Shown: positions 32,144-41,292 of the stretch, one piece after another | Layout of the letters: the number at the start of each line of letters is the position of its first letter | How positions within the stretch are numbered: the stretch's first letter is position 1 | Assembly: GCF_000245015.1 (NCBI RefSeq) | Contig: NZ_JH600070.1 | Coordinates: forward strand, 3,083,252 to 3,147,251 | Direction: 5' to 3' | DNA from: Beggiatoa alba B18LD | Lineage (GTDB): Bacteria > Pseudomonadota > Gammaproteobacteria > Beggiatoales > Beggiatoaceae | Length of the DNA stretch: 64,000 nt | Position numbers and translations under genes: made by a program | Notes under the pieces: generated by a model | Database searches by the model: none | Seen by the model: only the letters and a program-made list of their open reading frames with translations | What the model was told of the DNA's origin: nothing

Positions 32144-33088
32144 ATGTCGCGCTACATCAACCCCTACACCGATTTTGGTTTTAAAAAACTCTTTGGCGAA
32201 GAAGCGAACAAAGACTTATTAATCGACTTCTTAAACCAACTGCTCCCCGCCCACCACCAAATCCAAACCCTACAATTTAAAAATACCGAAAAACTTCCCC
32301 TCTACGCCGAAGACCGCAAAGCCTTCTTTGATGTTTACTGCACCAGTCCTAACGGCGAAAAATTCATCGTTGAAATGCAACGCGCCCGCATGGATTACTT
32401 CAAAGACCGTGCCTTGTTTTACGTCACTTTCCCCATTCAAGAACAAGCCAAAAAAGGCGTATGGAACTTTAAACTTTCTGCGGTTTACTTCATCGCTATC
32501 TTAGACTGCTTTATTGAAGAAGCGCCTGAAGCAACTGACTTTCGCCAAGATGTCAGCTTAAAAAACCAACACGGACAAATTTTCTACGACAAACTTCATT
32601 TCTGCTTTTTACAAATGCCTTTATTTAATAAACAAGCGGGGGAGTTAGAAAACCACTTTGAAAAATGGATTTACTTTTTAAAAAACCTAGCGAATTTAGA
32701 AGAGATACCGAGAATATTAAACGAACCTGTTTTTAAGAAAGCGTTTGAAATTGCGGAGCTATCGAATTTAAAACCGCGACAAGCGCAACAATATCGCCGT
32801 AGTTTAATGAATTACTGGTCAAACAATGCAGTGATAAACACCGCTTTTGAAGATGGCAAGGCAGAAGGGAAAGCCGAAGGGTTAGCGGAAGGGTTAGCTG
32901 AAGGCATCGCATTAGGGGCAACACGAGGAGAAGCCAATATATTACGCAAATTACTAGAAAAGCGTTTCGGTCAATTACCTAAACACATTCAAGAAAAATT
33001 AGCGCAAGCCTCAGCGCAACAATTGGAAGGTTGGACAGATAAACTTTTAGAAATTCAACAACTAGAAGAGCTTTTTAAACGAGAATAA
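32144..33088 (+). CDS. PD-(D/E)XK nuclease family transposase-like protein
   Basis: The 314-residue protein begins YINPYTDFGFKKLFGEEANKDLLIDFLN, the standard opening of the PDDEXK_2/Rpn-like family (PF12784). It continues with the active-site stretch AFFDVYCTSPNGEKFIVEMQRA, where D and E-x-Q are the expected catalytic residues, and YYVTFPIQEQAKKG. The tail (about 240-285) has short KAEG/LAEG repeats encoded by 12-bp units, then a conserved end KLLEKRFGQLPKHIQEKL. Members are DNA nucleases of uncertain role, often many per genome. An AGGAG lies 5 bases before the ATG. Unlike the two Rpn loci elsewhere in the window, it has no duplicated tail copy and no clear internal Shine-Dalgarno. Confidence 0.85.
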   Translation: MSRYINPYTDFGFKKLFGEEANKDLLIDFLNQLLPAHHQIQTLQFKNTEKLPLYAEDRKAFFDVYCTSPNGEKFIVEMQRARMDYFKDRALFYVTFPIQEQAKKGVWNFKLSAVYFIAILDCFIEEAPEATDFRQDVSLKNQHGQIFYDKLHFCFLQMPLFNKQAGELENHFEKWIYFLKNLANLEEIPRILNEPVFKKAFEIAELSNLKPRQAQQYRRSLMNYWSNNAVINTAFEDGKAEGKAEGLAEGLAEGIALGATRGEANILRKLLEKRFGQLPKHIQEKLAQASAQQLEGWTDKLLEIQQLEELFKRE

Positions 33089-33093
33089 TTGCT

Positions 33094-35241
33094 TTATTCT
33101 CCCCGTCGCCATGCGTGATAACGAGATAAGCGTTTTAAAAGTTTCTCAGGTTTACGCGCTTGTTTCCAACGTCCTGCGACGTATTTATTCGCTTCGGCAA
33201 AGGTTGGATAAATATGAGGAACAGCTAATAATTGATTAATTCCAATATTATGCTTCATGGCAAGCACAAATTCGCTGATGATTTCGCTCGCGTGTTCACC
33301 GACAATGCTAACTCCAAGAATTTTCGCTTTTTTAGGTGCGGTTAATACTTTTATCATGCCATAAGGCACATCATCAGCAATGGCGCGGTCTAAATCATCT
33401 AAATGATAATAAGTGACTTCATAAGGAATATTTGCCGCACGGGCTTCTTGTTCATTCAAACCCACGCGGGCAATTTCAGGGTCGGTAAAAGTTGCATGAG
33501 GGAGAAAACGGTAATCGACACGAAACTTTTTAAACGTTCCGAATAACGCATTCACACTCGCAAACCATGCTTCATGGGCGCAAACATTTGTATATTGATA
33601 AGGGTTTGCAACATCACCACACACATAAATCGTCGGATAATTCGTTGTTTGTAAAAAATCATTATGCGCTATGGTTTTATTCGAATTTAACGCAATTTGT
33701 AAATTCTCTAATCCAAAGCCTTGCGTATTTGCCACCCGACCCACCGCAATCAATAGCGCGTCAAACTCCAATGCAACCCGCTCGCCCTGATGTTCACACC
33801 ATAAGACTTGGCTACGTTCCCACTGCTCAAAATACAACGGTTGATGACTTAAACGCAGGTGAATGCTTTCTGCTTGTAACTTTTCGGCTAACAATGCCGT
33901 GATGTCCGCATCTTCTCGTGGTAACAAGCGTTCATTGGTTTGTACAATCGTGACATGGCTTCCTAAGCGGGCGAAACATTGCCCCAATTCGCAACCAATC
34001 GCCCCGCCCCCAAGAATTAATAAACGTTGTGGCTGTTCGCGTATCTGCCAAATAGTGTCTGATGTATAATAATTAACCTGTTCAATTCCTTGAATATCAG
34101 GAATAAACGGACGTGCGCCTGTTGCAATGATAATATTGCGTGTACTTAATACTTGTTCACGAATTTGCACATGGTAAGGGTCTAAAATTCGCGCTTCGCC
34201 CTGTAAACATTCCACCCCCAATGCCGTATAACGCTCAATAGAATCATGTGGTTCTATCGTTTTAATAATCCGTTGCACCCGCGCCATCACATCAGAAAAA
34301 CTAAATTCACCGACAGCACTTTGACAGCCATATTGTGCGGACTGACTTAACTGATATAAAAAGCGACAACTACGAATCAAGGCTTTAGACGGAACACAAC
34401 CTGTATTTAAACAATCCCCCCCCATTTTTTCTTTTTCTATCAACGTGACTTTTGCATTCACTGTTGCCGCAATATACGCAGAAATCAGCCCCGCCGCCCC
34501 GCCACCAATCACCACCATATCACGGTCAAAGCGTTTCGGTTTTGGATACTGCGCGTAATAACGGCGATAACGTAACAAGGTTAATAACTTCTTTGCTAAC
34601 AAGGGAAAAATCCCTAATAACGTGAAAGATAACAATAAATCTGGTGATAAAATACCCGATAAACTATCTAACTCCGCCAATTGCGTGCCTGCATTGACAT
34701 AAACAATCGTGCCTAACAACATGCCAACTTGACTCACCCAATAATAAGTCCAAAGCCGAATAGTCGTTAAACCCATGACTAAATTAATAATAAAAAACGG
34801 AAATAAGGGCACTAAACGCAGGGTAAATAAATAAAAATGTCCTTCTTTCTCTATCCCTGCGTTAATGGTATCGATATAACGGCTGAAATGCGTTTGTACG
34901 AATTCTTGTAATAAAAATCGAGCAGTTAAAAAGGCTAAGGTCGCGCCAATGGTTGAGGCAAAAGAAACAATCACAACTCCCCATACAACGCCAAATAATG
35001 CCCCGCCAAGCAAGGTTAATAATGCCGCTCCTGGTAAAGACAATGCCGTTGTAATGATGTAAATCACAGAAAATAAAAAAGTTGCTTCTATGGGATGATG
35101 GGCGGTGTAACTTTCAAATGCCAAATGCTGAGTTTTTACATAGTTCAAATTAAAATACTGATGAAAATCAAAAGAAAAAAAGCTAACAATGCAAACAATA
35201 AGCACCAAAAACACAATTAATTTTTTCATTGGTTTTCTCAA
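33094..35241 (-). CDS. TVP38/DedA-like membrane domain fused to a FAD pyridine nucleotide-disulfide oxidoreductase
   Basis: Two domains in one 715-residue chain. Residues 1-225 are a TVP38/TMEM64 (SNARE-associated, DedA-like) membrane domain with about five helices and the motif FLTARFLLQEFV and RLVPLFPFFIINLVMGLT. Residues 240-715 are a class I flavoprotein disulfide reductase: FAD site VVIGGGAAGLISAY, redox-active cysteines C277 and C282 in GGDCLNTGCVPSKAL, NAD(P) site LILGGGAIGCELGQ, second FAD motif IYVCGDVA and a dimerisation domain with H-x-Y-P-T-F (VPHIYPTF). It resembles mercuric reductase or dihydrolipoamide dehydrogenase but lacks the C-terminal cysteine pair of MerA. Membrane-tethered dithiol chemistry is likely; the substrate is unknown. 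It is convergent with the nuclease gene, 5 bp apart. Confidence 0.85.
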   Translation of the reverse strand: MRKPMKKLIVFLVLIVCIVSFFSFDFHQYFNLNYVKTQHLAFESYTAHHPIEATFLFSVIYIITTALSLPGAALLTLLGGALFGVVWGVVIVSFASTIGATLAFLTARFLLQEFVQTHFSRYIDTINAGIEKEGHFYLFTLRLVPLFPFFIINLVMGLTTIRLWTYYWVSQVGMLLGTIVYVNAGTQLAELDSLSGILSPDLLLSFTLLGIFPLLAKKLLTLLRYRRYYAQYPKPKRFDRDMVVIGGGAAGLISAYIAATVNAKVTLIEKEKMGGDCLNTGCVPSKALIRSCRFLYQLSQSAQYGCQSAVGEFSFSDVMARVQRIIKTIEPHDSIERYTALGVECLQGEARILDPYHVQIREQVLSTRNIIIATGARPFIPDIQGIEQVNYYTSDTIWQIREQPQRLLILGGGAIGCELGQCFARLGSHVTIVQTNERLLPREDADITALLAEKLQAESIHLRLSHQPLYFEQWERSQVLWCEHQGERVALEFDALLIAVGRVANTQGFGLENLQIALNSNKTIAHNDFLQTTNYPTIYVCGDVANPYQYTNVCAHEAWFASVNALFGTFKKFRVDYRFLPHATFTDPEIARVGLNEQEARAANIPYEVTYYHLDDLDRAIADDVPYGMIKVLTAPKKAKILGVSIVGEHASEIISEFVLAMKHNIGINQLLAVPHIYPTFAEANKYVAGRWKQARKPEKLLKRLSRYHAWRRGE

Positions 35242-35337
35242 TCAGTAAAGGGCAAGATAAAAGGTTAAGTGTTTACCAACTCCAACGAATAACCATTTTA
35301 TCGATAATAGATTGTCGAATTTAAAATTAATCCTAGC

Positions 35338-37170
35338 TTAATTCCCACTATTAACATGCCACTGTAAAGATTTTTCCAATACTTTTCCATCTATAGCACG
35401 ACAAGTAAGCGTCAGATTTTTTTCACCAGCCATTTTAAATTGAAAGACTTGGCTAAGATTAATCGTCATCGTATAAATGTGAAAAGGTAAATATAAACAA
35501 CCATATTCACTGATACATAATTGACAATTTTCTTGTGCGGCGGGATTTTTCGCACTCAGTATTAATAACGTTTGTCCTTGCGCTGTTTGTGTTAATTTTG
35601 CGCCAATATCCGCCTGATAATGCGTGATGACTTCACAATGTTGTTGATAAGTTGGACGATGAATATAGAAAAAATTGCCCTCATTAGGTGGATTTTCTAC
35701 CAATTTCACAGGCACTTGATAAAACCGCATTAACCAATAATAACCAGCGCAAGCCGCATTAATATTATAGTAAAAATCAAATGCTTGTCGGCGTTGACTT
35801 TGAATGCTATTTAAAAAAGCTTGTCGTTGTTCCGCATAAGCAGAACGGCGGGCAATATGTCCTGTTTCAGGATTCAATAAGATATAACCAGTTAATAATA
35901 AATAACTCATTGCAACAACAATTAATCCTCGTGCATATCGTGTTGGGAGTAAGTAAGCCAGCGCAAGAAAGCCTGCACATTGGAAATAAGCCACATATCG
36001 TCCAATAGAGACAACAGGGTCTAAGGCTAATAACAGGCAAAAAATACTAAAAACCGCGAATAATTTAAATTCACGTCGTAACCCTGTTTTTACCAAAGCA
36101 AGGAAAATAAAAAACGGGAAGGGATACCAGAGAAAACTAAAAGCACCGTGCACAGTGTCATAAACCGCTAAAACGGATAAAGATTCGGGCACTGTCCAAA
36201 AGAGGGTTATAAAACGGTGTGAATAGGTTTCTGGTTTGATGTACAACTCGGCAATGACTTTTGCAAACGCACTGTCGATAAAGGGAAAAACGAGAGTGCC
36301 AAACGTAAACCAGTTATGCAGATAGTGTAATAATGCAATACTTCCTGCAACGCCAATAAAAATGCCCGCGATGCGCCACTGTGTCCAGAAAAATCGCCAG
36401 TGTAAAACGCTATAAAATCCAAATAATCCCGCTCCCAGTAAAATACCAGTGAATTTGATATTCACTAATACGATTAAATTTAATAAAAACAGGGTTAAAT
36501 GTAATTTTGTCGCAGGACGTAACGCCAGCGTTATCAATGCCAGAATATATAAAGATTGAATTGTATCAATATAACCCGTTGTTGCTTGTGCAATATTAAT
36601 CGGATTAAGCGCATAAATTAGCCCAACCCAAGCCGCAGCAGAGACTGAAAGGGTTAATTGTCGCGCTAAACTGTAAACAATCCAAAAACTACAGGGAATG
36701 ACTAAAACACTGATTAAACCATATGCCCAAAAATAACCTGTTCCTGTCATCGCAAAGGCTTGGAGAAAATTGGCATATTTGGGATAGCCTTGAGAATAAC
36801 TATCTAAATCATAATAGGAATATTCAAAAAGATTTTGAAAAAGACTAATAGGCGTTGCAATATTTAAATGATAAAAATAGGCATCGCTAGAGTCATCAAT
36901 CCCGACAACTAAAGTAATGCTAATCAATATTAAGGTAATGAAGAATAAAACCCAGTGGATAAATACTGGAATTGTATTTATTTCAGTGAGGTAAGGGAAT
37001 ATATTGCCCTGATAACGCTGGTAAATAAAGAAGCTAATAACACTGCTACTGGCTAACCATAATAAGGGGGTTGTGAGCTGTAACGCATTAAAAATAAGTT
37101 GGTTGATAAAATAGCTCGGCGCGAAAATAAAGCAGAAAATGAGGAGAATTTGTGAAATCGTGCGCGACAT
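35338..37170 (-). CDS. Polytopic membrane protein, glycosyltransferase-like (unknown)
   Basis: A 610-residue protein with about 12 hydrophobic helices over residues 1-430 and a soluble C-terminal domain of about 170 residues. After the first helices comes a loop DDSSDAYFYHLNIATPISL with acidic residues, a position where lipid-phosphate-dependent glycosyltransferases of the GT-C type (ArnT, PMT, GT39) carry their catalytic Asp. LIYALNPINIAQATTGYIDTIQSLY is also typical of that fold. No specific family was recognised, and substrate is unknown. The C-terminal domain has several cysteines (AACAGYYW, QENCQLCISEYGC) and would face the periplasm. It stands alone, divergent from the DUF1127 gene. Confidence 0.55.
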   Translation of the reverse strand: MSRTISQILLIFCFIFAPSYFINQLIFNALQLTTPLLWLASSSVISFFIYQRYQGNIFPYLTEINTIPVFIHWVLFFITLILISITLVVGIDDSSDAYFYHLNIATPISLFQNLFEYSYYDLDSYSQGYPKYANFLQAFAMTGTGYFWAYGLISVLVIPCSFWIVYSLARQLTLSVSAAAWVGLIYALNPINIAQATTGYIDTIQSLYILALITLALRPATKLHLTLFLLNLIVLVNIKFTGILLGAGLFGFYSVLHWRFFWTQWRIAGIFIGVAGSIALLHYLHNWFTFGTLVFPFIDSAFAKVIAELYIKPETYSHRFITLFWTVPESLSVLAVYDTVHGAFSFLWYPFPFFIFLALVKTGLRREFKLFAVFSIFCLLLALDPVVSIGRYVAYFQCAGFLALAYLLPTRYARGLIVVAMSYLLLTGYILLNPETGHIARRSAYAEQRQAFLNSIQSQRRQAFDFYYNINAACAGYYWLMRFYQVPVKLVENPPNEGNFFYIHRPTYQQHCEVITHYQADIGAKLTQTAQGQTLLILSAKNPAAQENCQLCISEYGCLYLPFHIYTMTINLSQVFQFKMAGEKNLTLTCRAIDGKVLEKSLQWHVNSGN

Positions 37171-37320
37171 AGAGAATAGAATAAAGTGATGAATTAGAAA
37201 TAGTATTGCACTGCATCAATTGAGTTTTTTTTAACTGACAACCTTAAAATTATCGTTTGTCAGAAAAAGTATTGCGTTCTACAGTTTAAAGCCTCTGTAG
37301 TGGATTGTTGATGAGGTGTT

Positions 37321-37575
37321 ATGATGTTAAATCAATTAAAAGCGATTATATCGGCGCAATGGCAAACGATGGTAGAAAATCATCGGCAACGTTTAGCAAT
37401 GCGTGAGTTAATAGCGTTAGATAATCAAGCATTACGCGATTTAGGCTTAAATCGAGGCAATTTTCACAGTGTCGCGTTATATGGTCGTTATGAAACGGCT
37501 TTACCTGAATTACCCAATACACCACGAGTCGAGCAATCTGCGCCAACACTGAATTATACATTGAAACACTCTTAA
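37321..37575 (+). CDS. DUF1127 (YjiS-like) small basic protein
   Basis: An 84-residue protein whose middle, MRELIALDNQALRDLGLNRGNF (about residues 27-48), is the DUF1127 signature, LxxLDDxxLRDIGL. The N-terminal part is basic and helical. Small DUF1127 proteins in alphaproteobacteria bind RNA and influence phosphate and carbon metabolism; whether that applies here is unknown. Two ATGs open the frame (MMLNQL). A strong bidirectional terminator (37599-37638) follows. Confidence 0.8.
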   Translation: MMLNQLKAIISAQWQTMVENHRQRLAMRELIALDNQALRDLGLNRGNFHSVALYGRYETALPELPNTPRVEQSAPTLNYTLKHS

Positions 37576-37598
37576 ATTTTTAGCTTGTTCAAGCAGAT

Positions 37599-37638
37599 AA
37601 AAAAAGACGCGATAGAAATACCTATCGCGTCTTTTTTT
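37599..37638. terminator. Bidirectional intrinsic terminator
   Basis: GACGCGATAG and CTATCGCGTC form a perfect 10-bp stem with a 6-base loop, flanked by A7 on the left and T7 on the right. It serves both the DUF1127 gene and the convergent gene ending at 37649. Confidence 0.9.
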
Positions 37639-37648
37639 ATGGGTGTGT

Positions 37649-37936
37649 TTATTGACGTTTCCCCTCTGCACTGAATTGGATGGTTTCAACATCGCCATTT
37701 TCATCAGTAATTTCTGCTGTTTGCAATACACCGTTTGGATAATAATGATAACGATGTGATGATTCAATTTCACCATACACCATTTTTTCACAGAGAATTA
37801 AACGGTCTTGTGCATCATAATGAGCGCGAAAATAGGTTAAACGGTTTCCTGTATCTTCTAAAGGATTGACTAAATTTAAAGGAAGATTCATCCCTGTATA
37901 AGAGACAAAACAAGCAGTTCTGACAACATCACTCAT
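37649..37936 (-). CDS. Conserved small protein of unknown function (possibly DUF6156)
   Basis: This 95-residue soluble protein reads like a compact beta-sheet domain: CFVSYTGMNLPLNLVNPLE, then YFRAHYDAQDRLILCEKMVYGEIE and YHYYPNGVLQTAEITDENGD. Alternating YxxNGxL and DxxDRLxxCEK elements recall RHS-like or MORN-like hairpins. From memory the opening resembles a small family found in sulfur and methane oxidisers (DUF6156), which would need a profile search to confirm. No function is assigned. It is monocistronic and shares the terminator at 37599-37638. Confidence 0.6.
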   Translation of the reverse strand: MSDVVRTACFVSYTGMNLPLNLVNPLEDTGNRLTYFRAHYDAQDRLILCEKMVYGEIESSHRYHYYPNGVLQTAEITDENGDVETIQFSAEGKRQ

Positions 37937-38087
37937 GTGCGTTACTCACTGAATAGCTGGATGAAATAAAGAATTTGCTGTTAGCTGGTATAAACCAACA
38001 AGCACCTGAATACCACGATTTTTGTACGGTTATTATAATACGATGGGGTTCTGCTTGTGCAGAAGGAAACGGAGGCATTTTGTAGAA

Positions 38088-38378
38088 ATGATGCAAACAA
38101 GATTATTAGTCTGTGTCAATAAACGCTTATTAAATCAGCCTTCTTGCGCGACACGAGGCGGAGTAGAAATTGCGGAGGCATTAGAAAAAGCGATTAGCGA
38201 ACAGCAATTGCCTTTAACTGTGCAACGTTTTTATTGTTTAGGACATTGTCAAGAAGGCGCAAATGTTAAAATCGCGCCCCAAGGACAATTTTTTCATTCG
38301 GTCACTTTAGCGGATATTCCTTTGATTCTTAAGACGGCGTTGTCAACGTCGCTTTATCTAAACGGCGGAAAGTGCTAG
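38088..38378 (+). CDS. Thioredoxin-like [2Fe-2S] ferredoxin-type protein
   Basis: About 96 residues from the ATG at 38088 (MMQTRLLVCVNKRL), which follows a GGAGG at 38071-38075 with a long spacing; a longer frame from a TTG at 38022 has no support. Cysteines at CVNKRLLNQPSC and YCLGHCQEGANV give the C-x(10-12)-C ... C-x3-C arrangement of the thioredoxin-like 2Fe-2S domain (shethna/NuoE type, (2Fe-2S) ferredoxin). The role is electron transfer or metal-related chemistry; some relatives accompany cobalamin genes, and a CbiQ/CbiO pair lies 7 kb away. Its last 50 bp overlap the 3' end of the convergent membrane-protein gene. Confidence 0.7.
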   Translation: MMQTRLLVCVNKRLLNQPSCATRGGVEIAEALEKAISEQQLPLTVQRFYCLGHCQEGANVKIAPQGQFFHSVTLADIPLILKTALSTSLYLNGGKC

Positions 38379-40167
38379 GCAACAGCAGTAAGCATAAACT
38401 CAGGGCAAGCAACCAATCTACATGATTTAATAACCATATCGTCCACCTATTAGCGCGTCCAACCCCATAAGGCATGGAGAACGCAAACCAGTATTGTGGG
38501 TTTTCATCGATGGCAATGACGCTAAATGGTTTATTAGGATTTTGAATTTGATAAGTTATCCATGTTTCACGGGAAAGTTGTGTTGTTTGTAGCCAACGAG
38601 GCTCATTTTCACCTTCTACCCAAATACCTAAACGCAATCCTGTTTCACCTAAATAGCCCGCAACCGCAATTTCTATAAAAGATTGTTCAATGGTTAACGG
38701 TTCACTTAAAAATGTTCCTTCAGCATTATTCCCTTGTTGATTATAAGAGCCTAATGTTTTACTACCTTGATAAGTGCCTGTTGTTGGATAAAATCCATTC
38801 GTAATAAAGGTATTATCTGCTTTTTGATTCGTTAATAACGCAGGGTTTTGTAAACTAGGGGGTAAAAAACGGCGGATATTTGGATTACTCAATAATAAGG
38901 CTAATCTATCTGCATTAGGATAGGGAATATTTTTATTTTTTAATGTATTAATGTCTTGTGTTTGTAAAAAAGCAACGGTATTTTGTAATTGCAGAACATT
39001 ATTGTGACTTTTAGTTAATAATGCGGGTAAAACGGTCTCTTGCAGTAGTTCACACATAAAAAATACGTTACCAATAAACCACAAGGTAAAAATGCCTAGA
39101 AGCACTTGCCGTACCCGTTGTACTAACATGGGCATTAGGACAAAAAAGCTCAGTAAATTAACAAGGATAGCAATGGCTAAAATATCAACGTAGCGTGAGG
39201 CAGGCACTGCTCCGTTCGCACCCCGCGCATACGCCATACTTGCCGCTTGTAACACAATCCATACACCTAAGGTTAATAATAAGGTTTCAGCCATGGTTAA
39301 CGGACGACGTAGCCATAGAAGACGTGTTACGAAAATAAAAAAGGGAAAAAATGCTAATAAACTAAAAAATGGATGTGTAATTGCAGGAAAAGCAAGGGCT
39401 TTACTAAATGCTAAAAGAAATTGTATAAAGTCTTGAGGCTTTAAACCAGCATGATGCGGTGCAGGTACTAATAGTGCAAATTCAAGGCATAAAATAACTA
39501 AACAAATTAATAAGGTAGGAATGTATTGTTGTGCGTGATTTTTGTCTAACCAAAGCTGATAAAGTTTTACGCTAAAAATAGCGATAAAAATGAGTAATCC
39601 AGAGGCAACATTAAAAAATGCGCAAAAACCAACCAGTGCCCCAACCCACCATTGCCATTGATAGGGGGAATGTAAGACCAAGCCCCAAATGGCAATAAAA
39701 CTAAACAGTAACATGAAGTAAAATGCAGATTGAAACCCTGCAAGGGTATTTTCCCAGCCAAAGGGTAAAATCCATAACATACTGATGGTCAATAGCAGAA
39801 TATTGTCTTGTTGTTGTAACAGATAGCGACGTAGTAAAACGCTTAGGAACATTGCGGCTAGCGCGGCTAACCCTGCATTGACTACCATTTCAAACAGGGG
39901 TTGCCATTGAGATTCGTTAAGGCTAAAAAGTCCCAATGCCAGTAAGCGCGGAAAGATAATGCGATGTTCATTATGCGGCGCAAAGAGTTGTTCAATGCTA
40001 AAGTGGTTTTCTGACCATTTTAGAAATAAATCAGCGGCTAAAGAATCCCATTGATCCCAATAAGGCAGTGAACTACCAAACGCTTGGATTAGCCAAAGCC
40101 GTACTGTAAAAATTAATAAACCACAAGCGGCTAATTTTAACCAAAAGGAATCTTTAGCAACCCACAT
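38329..40167 (-). CDS. Polytopic membrane protein, unknown (GT-C-like)
   Basis: This 612-residue protein has 11-13 hydrophobic helices and a soluble insertion near residues 400-560 that looks like a beta-rich carbohydrate-binding fold (TFITNGFYPTTGTYQGS...GETGLRLGIWVEGENEPRW). The first loop has PYWDQWDSLAADLF and NEHRIIFPRL, with acidic residues where GT-C glycosyltransferases bind lipid-linked sugar. It ends a run of six closely spaced minus-strand genes for methyl transfer, sulfation, flavin chemistry and GtrA flippase, which suggests modification of a surface glycan or lipid. Its 3' end overlaps the plus-strand ferredoxin-type gene by 50 bp. Confidence 0.55.
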   Translation of the reverse strand: MWVAKDSFWLKLAACGLLIFTVRLWLIQAFGSSLPYWDQWDSLAADLFLKWSENHFSIEQLFAPHNEHRIIFPRLLALGLFSLNESQWQPLFEMVVNAGLAALAAMFLSVLLRRYLLQQQDNILLLTISMLWILPFGWENTLAGFQSAFYFMLLFSFIAIWGLVLHSPYQWQWWVGALVGFCAFFNVASGLLIFIAIFSVKLYQLWLDKNHAQQYIPTLLICLVILCLEFALLVPAPHHAGLKPQDFIQFLLAFSKALAFPAITHPFFSLLAFFPFFIFVTRLLWLRRPLTMAETLLLTLGVWIVLQAASMAYARGANGAVPASRYVDILAIAILVNLLSFFVLMPMLVQRVRQVLLGIFTLWFIGNVFFMCELLQETVLPALLTKSHNNVLQLQNTVAFLQTQDINTLKNKNIPYPNADRLALLLSNPNIRRFLPPSLQNPALLTNQKADNTFITNGFYPTTGTYQGSKTLGSYNQQGNNAEGTFLSEPLTIEQSFIEIAVAGYLGETGLRLGIWVEGENEPRWLQTTQLSRETWITYQIQNPNKPFSVIAIDENPQYWFAFSMPYGVGRANRWTIWLLNHVDWLLALSLCLLLLPSTFRRLDKATLTTPS

Positions 40168-40202
40168 GATTGATTCTCGAACTGTTGATTAAGGGAGAGA
40201 AG

Positions 40203-40856
40203 TTAAACCTTTTGTGCCACGATAAAAGCTTGTTTGCCAAGAATTTGCCACGCTAATGGAAAACGTAGATAGAGTTTGACAAAAATATCCGCTTTAGGCA
40301 GGCGACTTTTAGTGGTGTAGGGTAGAAATTTGGGATAGTTTTTCACAATTTGCATATCTAACGATTCAAGAATTTCTACCAAACTGCGATCGCTTAAAGG
40401 GACGTGATGATCAAAGAAGTCCCAATAAACATCTGCTAAAAAGCGAATATTAGGTTGTAGAATCAGCAATTTCCCACCTTTTTTTAAAATCCGTTTACTT
40501 TCTTCAATTGTTTCTAAGACTTGACGTTTATCTTGTAAATGTTCTAGAAAATTACTCATGAACACAATATCCGCACTTTCATCATCTAATGAAGCAATTG
40601 CAGTACAAGATTCGTTAATAATCTGAATATTGCCAGCAGCAAATTTTTTGACATCAGGATTTAAATCAATGGCGATTTTTTTCCCACATTGGATATTATT
40701 GATAAATTCGCAGTAACCTGCGCCAATATCAACAACTGTATCGTTTTTTCCAATGAATTGAGAGAGAAAATCATCGCAGATAATTTTCCAAATGCGATTT
40801 TTAGCAGGGAGTTCTTCTTCTAAGAAGCGGGTTGAGTAGATTTTTTGTAAGTCCAT
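40203..40856 (-). CDS. Class I SAM-dependent methyltransferase
   Basis: A 217-residue methyltransferase with motif I VVDIGAGYCEFINNIQ (about 41-56), an acidic loop at IAIDLNPDVK, motif II/III DIVFMSNFLEHLQDKRQVLETIEESKRILKKGGKLLILQPN, and a C-terminal segment characteristic of small methyltransferases in glycan loci. The substrate is unknown, probably a sugar or lipid-linked intermediate, given GtrA 12 bp upstream and a GT-C-like membrane protein downstream. No signal peptide is present. Confidence 0.8.
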   Translation of the reverse strand: MDLQKIYSTRFLEEELPAKNRIWKIICDDFLSQFIGKNDTVVDIGAGYCEFINNIQCGKKIAIDLNPDVKKFAAGNIQIINESCTAIASLDDESADIVFMSNFLEHLQDKRQVLETIEESKRILKKGGKLLILQPNIRFLADVYWDFFDHHVPLSDRSLVEILESLDMQIVKNYPKFLPYTTKSRLPKADIFVKLYLRFPLAWQILGKQAFIVAQKV

Positions 40857-40868
40857 AAGATTTATTTA

Positions 40869-41285
40869 TTAAGCGGGGCGGAAAGTGATGTATTTATGTC
40901 CCAAGTAGCTGGTGAAAACGGGGACACAAATACCGATGAAATGGGCAATTTCTTCAACTGCGCGGGTAATCCCTAATGCGGGTAGAAGGTAATGTGCCAA
41001 TAAGAGGCTAATAACAAGGGTTTGTGCAAGTCCGACAAGATTGATGAGGAAAAAGTAATAAAACTGTTCTGCATGGGAACGACGACCAACTTTATGGTTA
41101 AAAACATATAGTTTATTGAAAATAAAGGCGGTTACAATTCCTAAACAGTAAGCCAAAATAATGGCGACGGTATAGCCAACAAAGTAGCTAAAGCCAATTC
41201 GTGAGAAGAAATTAACGAGGGCAGCAAACCCACCAACCGCTAGAAATTTTAGAAACGTGGTCGAAAAGAATGCTTTTTTTAGCAT
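40869..41285 (-). CDS. GtrA family membrane protein
   Basis: A small protein with four transmembrane helices: FLKFLAVGGFAALVNFFSRIGFSYF, VAIILAYCLGIVTAFIFNKLYVF, FYYFFLINLVGLAQTLVISLLL and FIGICVPVFTSYLGHKYITF. The GtrA family moves or helps move undecaprenyl-linked sugars, or acts in related envelope glycosylation. The longest frame opens at 41327, overlapping the oxidoreductase gene, but the ATG at 41285 (MLKKAFFS) gives the normal family start and lies 7 bases after that gene's stop, so it is preferred. Confidence 0.8.
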   Translation of the reverse strand: MLKKAFFSTTFLKFLAVGGFAALVNFFSRIGFSYFVGYTVAIILAYCLGIVTAFIFNKLYVFNHKVGRRSHAEQFYYFFLINLVGLAQTLVISLLLAHYLLPALGITRAVEEIAHFIGICVPVFTSYLGHKYITFRPA

Positions 41286-41292
41286 GATAGGT

